64,000 nucleotides of DNA from Nephrocerus scutellatus. Its lineage: Eukaryota > Arthropoda > Insecta > Diptera > Pipunculidae. A program made the translations under genes and the position numbers. Numbering within the stretch: the first letter of the stretch is position 1; the number at the start of each line of letters is the position of its first letter. The stretch covers positions 131,036,277 through 131,100,276 of the forward strand of contig OX352761.1 in assembly GCA_947095585.1 (NCBI GenBank). Reading direction: 5' to 3'. Below, piece after piece: positions 46,104 through 57,154 of the stretch. A model generated the notes under the pieces. The model made no database searches. It was given only the letters and a program-made list of their open reading frames with translations, and was not told the origin of the DNA.

Positions 46104-46824
46104 TATTTTCTCGCAAAAGCAAAACGATTCATCACCAGTGTGCATGAATCGTCGAGATAGATCCACTCCAATCCGCCAAACTTCGTGCTTTATTTTTCAA
46201 TTGCATACTGCTCATACTGCCCATTCATGTACCTACTTCACAATAACTAAAGTGTTTAAGTCGGAAATTTGTGTACATCGCTGTGAAGAGATATAGTAGT
46301 GCTGCAAACGAGTGTCCTTCACTCTTTAAAAGGATTAAAATAGAAACTTCAATATGTTGTTGCAACATTCTCAATGACTTGCAGTAAAATCCTTTGATAA
46401 AACAGTGAATAATGCCTCCGGGCCATCAGTTTTTATGACAGCAGCCACACAAAAGGAAGAAGAAATAAAGAAAAAAAAACGCATTTTCCGGAGATTTTCC
46501 CAATATGAAAATTGAAATGAAATTTCTTTCAATAAAATGGCAGCATATTAACTGACAACGAGCGGTGGTGGTGTGTGCTGTATCGTAACTTGCTTCAAGT
46601 GTTTCAAGGGTTGGTTTTCAATTTGTTTTAGATATTAATTTTGAAATTTGTTACTTTCGACCACGAAAGTGGCTAATACCAGATTTACCTGAATGCACAA
46701 TCATTTTATGAAAATTCCAGTTTGTAAAAATTGAACTAAATATACGATATGAGAATGAAAAGTTAGGACAAATGGAGTCTTAACTAAAGTGACTTATTTG
46801 TCGTTTTTAATAAAGAACAAGAAT
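46104..46824. other. No recognisable gene
   Basis: AT-rich spacer between the GTCG repeat and the modular family copy; no motif seen. Confidence 0.5.
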
Positions 46825-46829
46825 TTAAA

Positions 46830-47190
46830 AAAATTTAGTTTTTCGGGCAAAACTTTTAATTTATTCGTGTGAAAGTTGCTTAAAATAACCTCAAAAAGTT
46901 TATAAAACCACATTTACACACAGCATACGCCCCAAATGCGAGTAGCAACACGCGGTATCGCAGAAATGCTCTATGAGACTAAGGTCTCTGAGTTGTGTGA
47001 AAGTCGGTTAAAAAGGACTTCAAAGAAGTCAAAAAAAAAAAACCATAACTCGCGCATAACGCGACACTCGTCGTACTCGGAACACTCACAAAATTTCCGT
47101 TCTCTAGGTCGTGTGGAAGGAAGGACCTCAAAGTGGTCGAAAATACAGACAAAAAGGGGTCAAGTCAAGTTAAATAAAAGTTTTTAAAAA
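46830..47190 (+). repeat. Modular repeat family, second partial copy
   Basis: Head TTTAGTTTTTCGGGCAAAAC, module boxes CTCTAGGTCGTGTGGAAGG and GTGTGAAAGTCGGTTAAAAA, and end AAATAAAAGTTTTTAAAAAG match the 23.77-kb copy. Confidence 0.7.
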
Positions 47191-47769
47191 GAGGAAACAA
47201 ATGTCTATCATCTACGCTTATGGGCATGCGACTGTACTAATCTAAGCGCGACTGTAATAGAAAAAAGAAAAATTTTTAATGCGAGGGCAGAGTCGATTGG
47301 GAATTGCGATGGCAGTGTATTTAAATTTTTCCGATAAAGTCAGAGACAGGAATCACCAGTAAGAAAGATGAAATATATATTTAGAGATCTGAGTGACTTC
47401 TGGAGATGATGACGAAAGCTTGGTGGTGCCTCTATAAAGAAAAGTGTTATTTCGAGTTGAAGAGCTTGATCGAAGAGAGTTAACTCTACTGCAGCGAATG
47501 ATATAAATCAATTTTTTTTTAAAAACATTTTTTTTTGTTAGCGTACTCGTAGTACATTATTATCCGTTCATTCGATAAAAAATAAAATTTGATATTTTGT
47601 TTTCTATTGTCATAGTTTTTTGTAAGACAACGTCTACTACTAGTGGATGCATTGAGACCAGAGTGGCGAAATGGAATTGGCCGTAAACGAGGCAAGAGAA
47701 AGAATTTCCCATCAACAAGATTTAGTAACACCCAATAGAATGTCACAATAAACAAATTAAACTTTGTTC

Positions 47770-48395
47770 TTCGTTTACAAACTGTTTTGTGTATGTACAT
47801 CAAAACACGCCACACGCTTCACACGATGCAAGAGTTTAGCTCTATAGGATATGAGAAAGTTGGTTAAAAAGGACCTAAAACAAGTCGAAAAAAACACTAT
47901 TTCCAGCTCACACCCGACCCGCAATACGTGTTACACGCAGGATCTCGTGTGAAAGGTCGTTAATAAAAAATAAATAAAAAAAATAAAATAAATAAAATAA
48001 ATAAAATAAATAAAATAAATAAAATAAATAAAATAAATAAAATAAATAAAATAAATAAAATAAATAAAATAAATAAAATAAATAAAATAAATAAAATAAA
48101 TAAATAAATAATAAGGACCTCAAAGACGTCGAAGCGATGAGGCCTATTTCCACTGTCCACTGTCCACGCATCACACGCGCCATATACGACTGGCGACAAT
48201 CGTCACGTATACGATCTCAGAAACGCGCTACGAGACTACTCAACACACGCAGTATCTCATAAATGGCCCATAACACTTAGCTGCTCACAAAATTTCAGCT
48301 CCCTAGGTCATGTGAAAAGCTTTTGAAAAGGACTTCAAAGAAGTCGGAAAAACTGACAGACAGACAAAGTCAAGCTAAATAAACGTGTTTAAAAA
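47770..48395 (+). repeat. Modular repeat family, third copy with a 9-bp array
   Basis: Head TTACAAACTGTTTTGTGTAT with AAACACGCCACACG, module boxes CCTAGGTCATGTGAAAAGC and AAGGACTTCAAAGAAGTCGG, and the end GACAGACAGACAAAGTCAAG, AATAAACGTGTTTAAAAAG. It is interrupted by a tandem array at 47,961-48,113. Confidence 0.7.
47961..48113. repeat. ATAAATAAA (9-bp) tandem array
   Basis: About 14 near-perfect copies of a 9-bp unit, flanked by less regular A/T repeats, within the modular repeat between its GTTAATAAAA and AAGGACCTCAAAG boxes. It looks like an expansion of the GTTAAAAAGGACC module. It gives chance YLF/LFI open frames on the minus strand. Confidence 0.95.
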
Positions 48396-48559
48396 GCAGT
48401 TTGTGACTTTGCCGAGCACTGCTTTGCTATTTAATCTGAAAAGACGATACTCGTAGCTGTTCAAAATTCAAGAGCGCTTCTATCTCATGGCAGTCTATGT
48501 TTTTCTGGGCGGCTTGAGTACTCGTAGTAAAGTAGAGCATTAAGAAGACCTAAGGAGGC

Positions 48560-49335
48560 TAATTTTTTGAGAGATTTAAGGTTCAGTTTTCATTGACGGG
48601 CTTTTGAGGGAAGATTCAACGGCAAATTCAATAACGACCACGCTGAAATACTTAAGGTATGAACCTGAAAAGGAAAACTCCCTTGAGAACAAAAGCGAAA
48701 AGAGTTTGTTGAATGTCTTTTGGAATTTCAGGCCCAAAATAAACCTATTTCATTTATGGATGAAACTAATTTAAACATTCATTTCTCAAGAACACAGAAA
48801 AGATCATTGAACGGTACAAGATGCACGCATAACTAAGCAGCTGGTTCATTAGGCGCTAATGTTCATGTAATAGGCTGCGTTAGCACAGTCGGATTTATTT
48901 ATTATGAAATAAGAAGATGTTCATTGGAGAAAGAAAATGCAAAACCGTGGATCGAATCCTGCTTCGTCAAGTGAACCAGTTTTTATGGTAATTGACAATG
49001 GACCTTTTCACATTAAATTGAAGTAGTTTTACAGGATAATTTCGAGAAAATAGGATACTCAGACTTGGACTCTATAGTGCAATGTATAACCCTATTGAAA
49101 ATGCCTGGTATGTGGTCTGTGGTGAAGAGTTATGTTAAAAGAGAACTCTCAAGAAAGTTGTCAAGTATTTTAAATATCAGAAGCGAATTTATTATCAAAG
49201 AACATAGATTAAGAGCCTTAAAAAGACGTATGGAAGGAGGTCTGCAGACAATTTACACCAACATTATGTGCCAATTGCATTGCAAGCTTTCAAAGAAATT
49301 CTCTGCAGCTCTTAACTTTGAAATTTTGGAATATT
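48560..49335 (+). pseudogene. Tc1-like (about DD34E) transposase relic
   Basis: Plus frames give ISFMDETNLNIHFSRTQKRS (first catalytic Asp at about 48,760), SLGANVHVIGCVSTVGFIYY, VMVIDNGPFH-like text (second Asp at about 49,000) and YNPIENAW (catalytic Glu at about 49,103), then ENVWSVVK-like C-terminal text and a helical tail to 49,335. The spacing of about 103 nt between the second Asp and Glu codons is near DD34E, with indels. Multiple stops and frameshifts. No clear inverted termini found. Confidence 0.75.
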
Positions 49336-49339
49336 AATA

Positions 49340-52255
49340 AATTGAGTTTACAATTTTTTGTATTAAATGAATTGTTTTACATCAAAATAAAAACTCTCAT
49401 ATTGAAGTTTACTATGCTTATTAATAAGTTTACTATTCTGATATTGAAGTTTACCATTCTCATAGCGAAACTTAAATGGTATAGTCAGGCTGGTTCAGCA
49501 ACCGCATTTTTGGAATTCTTAGAAAAGAAACTGTTAACTGAGAGCGCGATAATTCAAAAGACTAATAAGGCAATATTCTATAAGGAAATCCGTTTTAAGA
49601 AAGAAATTCTAATTTAGCTGGGGATCCAATGGCGCATGAGATACCATTTTAAAAAGCTTAACCGTTCGAGGACATTTTCTTTGAGTGTCTAGTTCATCAT
49701 TATGCCTTATTAGCAGAGCAATGCTCACTCTTATAGGGTTAAGAAACTAGATCACTAGGAAGATGGTACATTACGTAGTTTTGGTTAATGACCATTCATG
49801 ATAAAACAGACGTGAAGACATAGACACTTAAAATCATTATTGTTAAGGAGATCTCAGAAAGGCAAATTAAGAAGCTTTCCCTTAACAGTTATTTCTCTCG
49901 GCCGTTTTTCAGAGATTCACAAGAATTTGGACCGTGAACTCCCGCTCAGTAGTCCAACGCACTAACTTAATAATTAGTCAATTTAATTTAATAAACAAAA
50001 TATGCTTTCGAAAGGGAATACACCTACTATTTATGCTTACAATTAATTTATGAGACAAACTGTCTCATTGCATTAACAAGTTTCTATGACCATTGCCTCA
50101 GAAATAATTATCACTTAGAAACATGCTTCCTGACGATTAGACTTTTTTGAAGATTTTTGTTTTTATCAATATTTAACATTTTAACCAAAATAAATTAATT
50201 GCTTACTGTGAAATTCAATTCAAGATTTCAGATATCTTGTGTGATAAAAACACCCAATTAAACGCAGCATGCATGCCATTAGCTACGTAACATGTACTAT
50301 GTGGTTTTATACAACATATACCTACATAGAGTCAAAGTGTATGTACTTAAGAAGGACATAGTCATTCCATTTTATTATGCGAGTTTACTAGTTATTAGCT
50401 GCCATTTAAGCATAACGACGGTTTTCCAAGCCAGAGGCGAACCTGTGGACGTCTTTCCTGCACTTTAGCACAATCGGGCTGTGTTTCGGGGGTTACTACC
50501 ATAAGAGGGGTATATATAGACTAATAGGCACATTTGCTCGAGGAAGTACTACATTAATGTCTTTCCGCTAGTTTGTCATCCTGTTCTAGTTAACTACACG
50601 GTCATCCCCGCTAGCTCGAAATAGTTATTTACATCACTATCATGAATATAGAGATATCCATAAAGTGTACGGGTTAGTCCGAACGAAGCAAAGCCTTAAT
50701 GGCCTATTTCCTTAAGGCAAAACTGAAGATTAGTTTCATGAAACTATATCTGTTACATGCAAGTAGTAGATATTTAAAAGTAAGTGCTGCCTGATTGTGC
50801 ACTGGGGAGTTATATTCAATGTTCATATATAGACAAGCGGTTATAAGCCTTCATCAGAGTAGCGACATCATTTGTTCCGTATTCTCTTTTGATTGATTAA
50901 GATTTAAAGGTCACAACGTGTGTGCGAAAGGACCTTCAAAATCACACTGTCTTTGTCAAGTTCAAGTTTTGCAAGAAAATCAATTTACGTGTTAAATTCC
51001 CAACCGATTTCAAGGGAATTACGTAAAAAGCTCCTCAAGGATGAACACACTGAAATTAAGATTTGATGTCTTTCGTTTCGTTATCGATCCCCAAGCGATG
51101 CTTTGAGTATGTATTGTATTTTCAACTTACCTCTGCCGTTAAACGCTTTAGTCACTTTTTCAAATTTTTTAACTTAAAATCGCTTACATGTCTTTCACAC
51201 ATCATGATCTCCTTTGCTTACCTAAAAGAACAAAAAAAAGAGAAAAACTTCTTTAAGTCTTGTTTTTGATAAAAATAATTAATAGGTTAGTAAATGAGAA
51301 ATTGTTTCTAAGTACATATACGACACTCATCGCAGATATATTGTTTGACTTTATTGTTCTGTACATAAATTTGTTCATTCATTAATTTTTAATTTTATTT
51401 TCTAAGAAGTTTAAAACTTTAGAGCAAAACAAACCTAAGCTATCGGTTTTTTCCTGAAGATAAATAACAGCGCAACATTAAGAAGAGAAACATTAAGAGT
51501 TATTTTTTTTTGCTTAATCAGAGGGTTAACCTTTCTAACTTTTGAAGAAATATTGGCATCTGGTAGGGTGGAATTGATTACGGTTATCAGTACATCAGGA
51601 AACAGGATGACAAACAAAATTATTAAAGCTTTTAATCTGCATTATTTTATTTCCTTTACTACGTTGTCTCCATTGTAAGATTTTAGGACTCTGTCGGAGC
51701 GTCTTATGCCTTATCATCTTAAACATCCAATGCGCAATATCTTGACTAAGAAGTTCACTGAAAAATTCATATATTTCATATTTTTTCACTTCAGTTCACT
51801 GAAAAATTCATATATTTCATATTTTTTGGACTTTCTTGGATTAAAACTGTACCGATAGCGGCCAGTCAGGTTATTATTAAGTGGTTTAAAAGTTTAAAAC
51901 AATACAGAAAATAGCAATCATATGTTATCCATTATAATTCGTCGAGGACAAGTTGTCCAAGAAAAAAAAATTGCGTGTTTAAGTATAGAGTAGGTACACG
52001 TGTCAGAAGTGAAACTTCTTTGCCAATATAAACTTCAAATGTTAACGATTTGTAAGTATATAGTAAAAGGGTACGATGGAAGAGAATATTATTAAAATGA
52101 TTAAATTGAGAAATATATTAGTTATAGCGTTACGAAAGTGCGAGCGTTACGAAAGTGCGATATGATAATTTAATTTTTCCACTGTCCGCAACGCTGTGCT
52201 GATAACCCAAATATCCAGTACACAAACCACCAAACGCTTTTCAACATCTTGGTTG
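49340..52255. other. No recognisable gene; one recent 41-bp duplication
   Basis: Short frames only, no conserved motif. Contains the 41-bp tandem duplication at 51,753. Confidence 0.5.
51753..51827. repeat. 41-bp tandem duplication, perfect
   Basis: GTTCACTGAAAAATTCATAT starts at 51,753 and again at 51,794. The second copy is identical over its 34 bp before diverging at the right edge, so the duplication is recent. Confidence 0.9.
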
Positions 52256-52257
52256 TA

Positions 52258-52695
52258 CTATTGGGGTTTTTTGGAGTCTTTTGGTGGTCTTTTTGGGATA
52301 TTTGGGGGTCTTTTTGAAGTGTTTTAGGAGTCTTTTGGTGGTCTTTAAGGGATTTTTTGAGGGTTCTTTGGTGGTACTTTGGAGGACTTTAAAGAGTCTT
52401 TTAGGGATGTTTTGGAAGGTTTTTGGGGGTCTTGATGGCGTGTTTTGAGATTGGGGTCTTTTGGGAAATATTTTGGGAGTGTTTTGGTGTTCTTTTAGTG
52501 GTATTTGGTTGGTCCTTTTGGAGAGTTTTTGGGGTATTTTGGAAGTCTTTGAGGCGTCTTTTGGGGGTCTTTTGGGGGACTATTTGGAGTGTTTTTTGGG
52601 ATTCTTTCTTCTTTCCCTATCCTAGTTCCTCAAATAACCTCCAAAATACCCCCAAATACCCTCACAAGACCCTCAATGGACCCCCGCTATCCCAA
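52258..52695 (+). repeat. Low-complexity GGTCTTTTGG tract with inverted end
   Basis: About 360 bp of degenerate units such as GGTCTTTTGGGGGTCTTTT on the plus strand (G+T only over most of its length), followed at 52,628-52,690 by the complementary style (CCTCCAAAATACCCCCAAAT). It thus has a strand-composition flip with potential to fold back. A related tract in the opposite orientation is at 63.6-64.0 kb. The 105-codon Phe/Trp/Gly-rich frame over it is not a gene. Confidence 0.85.
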
Positions 52696-52828
52696 CAACG
52701 AAGTCAAGCACCTTTTTTCGTCCTCAATGATCGAAATTAAATATCAACGAAGCTGTTGAAATATATATTTTCCTCGCAAATGTGAATGTGCGTCCACTGA
52801 ACTATCGTAAAAAAAAGCAACATTGCCA

Positions 52829-53475
52829 GATATGGTTCGGAAAGCACGAATTAAGCGAAATCCGCGACAAAGTGCACAAAAACTATCAAGAAATCTGCAC
52901 GTGTCCGATAGAAGCATCCGACGGATACTGAAAAATGAACTTCAATTGAAGCCCTAAAAGATTCAAAAAGTTCAAGATTTAACAACGGCTTAAAAGGCAG
53001 TTCGACTTGAAAGATGCAAAGTGCTAAAACGTCTGCACGAACGTAACGATCTCGTCAACTTGGTATTTTTTGACGAAAAATTTTTTACGGTTCAACAGTA
53101 CGTACACAAACAAAATAGCATGTGTGGTTGGAGGGCAAGTCCAACGACAAGCGAGTTGCTCTTCACAAACAAGTGCTGGCTTCTAAGATGGTTTGGGCAG
53201 TTGTAACTGCAAATGGTCGTTCTCCGCTAATCTTTATCGTATCGATCAGATTTATCAAGAAATGTACCGGAAAAAAGGTATTAAATGACGTATCGCTGTC
53301 TTGGGTATACAAAAAATTCGGAAACAACTGCTGGATATTAAAACATGAATCAGCACCATCACATAAAGCTCGCTGGACGCAACAATTTTTACAAAGTCAC
53401 GTTCCGAATTTCATTTCATCTTGGCAATAATGGCCTCCATACTCACCAGACTTGAATCAAATGGACTTCACCATT
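52829..53475 (+). pseudogene. maT-type (DD37D) mariner transposase relic
   Basis: MVRKARIKRNPRQSAQKLSR and HVSDRSIRRILKNELQLKP form the second HTH of maT/mariner transposases. Then LVNLVFFDEKFFTVQQYVH (first Asp present), NSMCGWRA/SNDKRVALHKQVLASKMV, VTANGRSPLIFI, WILKHESAPSHKARWTQQFL and, after a stop, WPPYSPDLNQMDF. From the Asp-equivalent position of HESAPSH to the last Asp there are 37 residues, the maT spacing. The second catalytic Asp is Glu here. Stops at two sites in the N-terminal half, one nonsense at WQxW and truncation after the last Asp show it is dead. Confidence 0.85.
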
Positions 53476-53669
53476 TTTTTATTTTTGACTTTTTTATCAT
53501 TCGCGCACCCTTATAATGCTCGTCTAAATGCTTGGCAGAGCGTGGGCGTTAAGGAAAAGGAGGAGAAAAGAGGAGATGTCTATGAGCTTGGTGTTGTACG
53601 TGTTGTACAGCTGACGAACGAATCTCTCAACTTAACTGTATGTCCGTAGATGGGCTTAAGTGTAAACTG

Positions 53670-53960
53670 ATGAGCATTTTGTTGCGGTTGAATTCAAGGA
53701 GATGCAAATACCGGTTCCAATGTTTGGTGAGATGATATACCATCAAATCACCAAATCACGTTGGTTTCAAGATATTTCCTGAGCTGAAAATTGATCAGCG
53801 TTTCCATGATCTTGGAAAGAATGGATGTAAGTGCTATGGCTCGGTACGAAGAAGGAGACGACGGCTCGCCTGTTTTGGGTATGGACTGGAAAAAGGCTGT
53901 ATCCGATAAACTTTTACGATTTTGCAATTTTTGCGTATTCCGCGGCATCTACATTATATT
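53670..53960 (-). pseudogene. LINE RT N-terminal fragment
   Basis: Minus frame of 66 codons includes SIPKTGEPSSPSSYRAIALT and ILSKIMETLINFQLRKYLE. IPKxGKPxxxxSYRPIxLTxxxxKxMExLI is the start of the LINE RT domain (motif 1). The rest of the RT is lost; readable text fades by 53,670. Confidence 0.8.
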
Positions 53961-54314
53961 GTGAATTGAAATTTAATTGACAGCGAATGGCAAGACGGAC
54001 TTACGTTAAATGTGACAACGACCGCCGACTTGGCACTTCTTTTATAAACTTTTGTGTTTGATAAGATACTTCTTGTAAGTTACTTAAGGAGAATAAATGG
54101 AAGATAAATTCTGAAATTGTATAAATAGGTGAACCAAAAATGTTTATCGAGTCATGTTTTTTTTTTCGTGTAAAACGCGTGTGAAAGTTTTATTTTTATC
54201 GTTCTCTTGTCAAATCATACGTTAAAAATGTCCTCAACGGTTCCACCCAAAACTAGTCAGTATTGAAAACGCAATTCCACCAACCGGAAGCGTCTCTCAA
54301 GGGTACTAAAATTA

Positions 54315-54346
54315 AAAACCCACGCACGCACAATGGCGTGGGTTTT
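54315..54346. other. Perfect 11-bp hairpin (possible Helentron 3' hairpin)
   Basis: AAAACCCACGC (54,315-54,325) and GCGTGGGTTTT (54,336-54,346) form a perfect stem with a 10-nt loop. On the minus strand it lies about 830 bp downstream of the Helentron endonuclease end. Helitron-class elements end with a G/C-containing hairpin close to the 3' terminus, but no CTRR-type end is obvious here. Confidence 0.6.
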
Positions 54347-54349
54347 CCT

Positions 54350-55170
54350 GCAAGACGACGTTGTTGGCATGCTATTGTACTTTATTTGTTGTTAAAAAAT
54401 AACAATCCGCCTCCAGATATATGACAATTTTTTATTGTTGTTGTTTTTCTGTTTTAATGTTTGCGTTAGTGGCCATCGCGGTGAATATTTCCATGCATCG
54501 GAATGTTGCAGATTTTAGAAGAGGCATCGCGTCTTAAATGTTATTGTATCCATAAAACAAATACGCCAGACAGAACAATAGTTCTTCATATTTCTATATC
54601 TAGACAGACAGACGGCCGACACCGTGTTACCCACACAACACATGCCATTCAAGCTTTTGAATTGTTTTACGAAGACATTTCTCTTCCTTATTTTTGTTGT
54701 ACGAGAATGTATTTGTTTTCGGAGTTTTATATGTAGAACTGTATATAATATGGCATATGTGCGTTTGCGCAACGTCATGTAAAGTTATTGTTCTGTAGGC
54801 TTGGCAATGCAAAAGCGCTATTTAACTTTGGAAAAATATAACGCGCCAACAGTTGCATAAGATGAGGATTTTAATTAAAGCCCCATCTGTAATAAACTTT
54901 AACCAAGCAAGGAAAATTTAAGGAATGTACTTTGAAGCGTAGCTGCATTTAAATTAAAATTATTTTTTGCTTCTCTTACTTTTCGCCAGCATGCGACCGT
55001 AAAATGTAATAAAAAAAAACAGGTGCGTGTCAGATCCGACGCGCGGCTGGAGTTTACTCCTTAAGAACGATATTCTTGGAATATATACAATACGCAAAAG
55101 AGGCTAAATTAAAAGCATTTCTTATAATACTGAAATCATGTATATACTTTACATAAAAATATATTACTTA
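54350..55170. other. No gene; possible non-coding 3' region of the Helentron
   Basis: No coding motif. If the hairpin at 54.3 kb marks the Helentron 3' end, this would be its 3' non-coding part; otherwise it is spacer. Confidence 0.3.
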
Positions 55171-55172
55171 TA

Positions 55173-56055
55173 TTACATAAATACATTGTTATTAGGAAGA
55201 TTGATTTCCTTCAGCATTAACATCATCTCAATAATTTCGTGAATAATATCAATAGGAATAATGACAATAGCTTTGTGGTAACTAAAAAACAATACGTGAA
55301 CGTCGGAGTTACATGAGTTACAAGAATCGTGAAAACATCGCATCAATGATTGTACCATATCTAGTCGTCCCCAGACCAGAAACTTCATCTTAATTAAGTT
55401 TTTTTTTTTCAAAAATAATAAGCGCAATCCGTCATCTTTATTGAAGTAAATATTGAAATCGCCGCCAAGTATGAGCGGAAATTCTTGATAACGATTCTTT
55501 AACAGTTTTGAGCCCCCTTAAGTAGGTATATGCTTACAATGCCTCGTGCAGATTATCTATTGTCTTTAACGTTCTTATTGACTGAAATATAAACTGTGAC
55601 CATTACCTTTAAGCAAAGTGCAAATCGCGGCGCATATGTCCCCAAAAACAGATTTACTTTGACTAACGTGCTGGGAAATTGATCTCAAGTAATCCAACAT
55701 TTGATAGATGCCGACGCTTCCCCCGAGCTTAATGCTGTGTCGTCTGTGTTGTGGTATGCAATTGATATTTCCAATTTCGATCCGTTTCTCGTTGCGAAGC
55801 CAATTTTCTGATAACATTAATACATGTGATTTCTGTATTATAATACCACGGAGGTCACGCGCATGTGCCTGGACACCAGAGGCTTTGGCAATTATGAGAA
55901 AAGATTGCCATATTTCCTCTGCTGATTTTTTCGAGTATAATCCGACCAATTGTATGAAGATAGACAGTAGATAGCCGGGTAAACTTGTTTCGTAATGAAA
56001 GTATCGTTTCATTTTCTCGTCTACCATGATAAAAACGTTGACACTCATCAGTAGG
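55173..56055 (-). pseudogene. Apurinic-type endonuclease domain of Helentron
   Basis: A 161-codon minus frame (56,060-55,575) includes HARDLRGIIIQKSHVLMLSE with the metal-binding Glu of the LSExW block, WLRNEKRIEIGNINCIPQHR, KLGGSVGIYQ, then DICAAICTLLKGNGHSLYFS. Further frames give NxxFRSYLAAISIFT-like text where ILGGDFN would lie, and at 55,320-55,260 DVHVLFFSYHKAIVI, the C-terminal (S)DH-equivalent. This is the endonuclease/exonuclease/phosphatase fold found in LINEs and, fused to a helicase, in Helentrons. Its placement right after the helicase, same strand, argues for one polyprotein rather than a chance LINE insertion. Confidence 0.7.
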
Positions 56056-56059
56056 TACA

Positions 56060-57150
56060 ATATGAAGTCCTTCTTGAGCTGTGACCCTGGATAAGGCTAC
56101 GTAGACTAAAGGTTGTGAATGTGTTTTACTGTATTTGTAAAAAATGTCATCAAAAATCCCTCCTTACAATTTGTGAATTGTTAGCGAGCAGGCTGGTTTT
56201 AGTGATATATGGTTCCTTTTTAGCAAGAATCGAGTTATTTCGATTGAGAGGAACTGTTGCGGATCAACAATTGATAGAAACTGTTGCTCTTTTAATTCCT
56301 TTTGCATTTGCATAGCCAGCCATTTTCCCAAATGTTTTGGCACCGATGCTGTTAGGAAAATGAAGCCAAACGCGCAGAACTCTATTTTGATCACCAAATT
56401 CAACATGTGCCAATGTCCCATGTGCTAGCCCATCATCAACGTCGATGTTTGTGGTTATCATGTTGGTTTTATCTACAACGAAAATAATTTCGTATGGTAA
56501 CCCTACTGTGTCAACCGTGCTGAGTTTGTGAAGCTTCTCTCTAGCGACTAGCTCCCGAATATATCGTCATCAGCAACCGAATTCGATGTTTCATCTTATG
56601 AACTCATGATTCTCAAATTATACGCATCGACTGAACGGTTATTATTGAATAATCGAATTCCATTAGGACAGCGTTCTTCCGCTTCAGTCTCTGTGCAGAA
56701 TATTGATTCAATCAATTGCAACTTTTGTTTATCCAATCGATCTCCATTGCCAACCTTAGTTAATAATAATGAGAATTCAGCATTCTCCTGCCGCATAGCT
56801 TCGGTCAATTCATAAAAAACAATTCCCTTCCATAACTACTGACCATAGATCCGCTGTATCCAAATGGGAGTGGCTCCAATGGGTTTCAACTTCATCAAAT
56901 CACCAATAAAAATGATGTGCAATCCACTAAAATTCCCCGTTATTTCTTTCAGTCTATGCGTTCTAACATTTTCGCCCCAATCATGCTGACTTCATCGATG
57001 AGTATCATATTGACATACTTGAATATATATTTATATAAACCCTTGATCTCGTCCGATAATGGGATTTGGAAACTCGAAAGGATTATTTTAAACGCAGTAT
57101 GAACAGTCGTGCCTGCTATAGCAACCGCTTTAAAACCGGTTTTGAAAAGA
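56060..57150 (-). pseudogene. PIF1-like helicase domain of Helentron, decayed
   Basis: Minus frames in order: AVAIAGTTVHTAFKIIL, VNMILIDEVSMIGAKML (Walker B, about 57,015-56,965), GLHIIFIGDLMKLKPIGAT (motif III region), LWKGIVFYELTEAMRQENAE, then MITTNIDVDDGLAHGTLAHV, VWLHFPNSIGAKTFGKMAGY, LLKRNHISLKPACSLTIHK (about 56,205-56,165) and PLVYVALSRVT (motif VI, about 56,110-56,080). The set is the C-terminal set of Helitron helicase motifs, which drives strand unwinding in rolling-circle transposition. The motif I P-loop is missing at the truncated 5' end. At least one nonsense change replaces Gln after SLTIHK. Confidence 0.85.
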
Positions 57151-57154
57151 ATAA

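Larger units (their letters stand above)
55173..57150 (-). mobile_element. Helentron-like element remnant: helicase plus endonuclease
   Basis: A minus-strand remnant with the C-terminal two thirds of a PIF1-like helicase (57,150-56,060) followed directly by an apurinic-type endonuclease (55,990-55,173). Rep-helicase fused to a LINE-like endonuclease is the known protein layout of Helentrons (Helitron2 group), whereas canonical Helitrons in animals usually lack the endonuclease. The Rep (HUH) part and helicase motif I are absent. Frameshifts and stops are spread throughout, so it is inactive. Confidence 0.75.

Noticed and set aside
47908..48199. YLF/LFI-repeat open frames resembling a membrane protein
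   Set aside because: Direct translation of the 9-bp ATAAATAAA array inside a non-coding repeat.
48945..48960. GGATCGAATCC as a possible tRNA B-box
   Set aside because: It lies within the Tc1-like relic and has no A-box or cloverleaf around it.
52423..52740. 105-codon Phe/Trp/Gly-rich frame resembling a membrane or RNA-binding protein
   Set aside because: Translation of the degenerate GGTCTTTTGG tract; the frame merely lacks stops because the strand lacks A.
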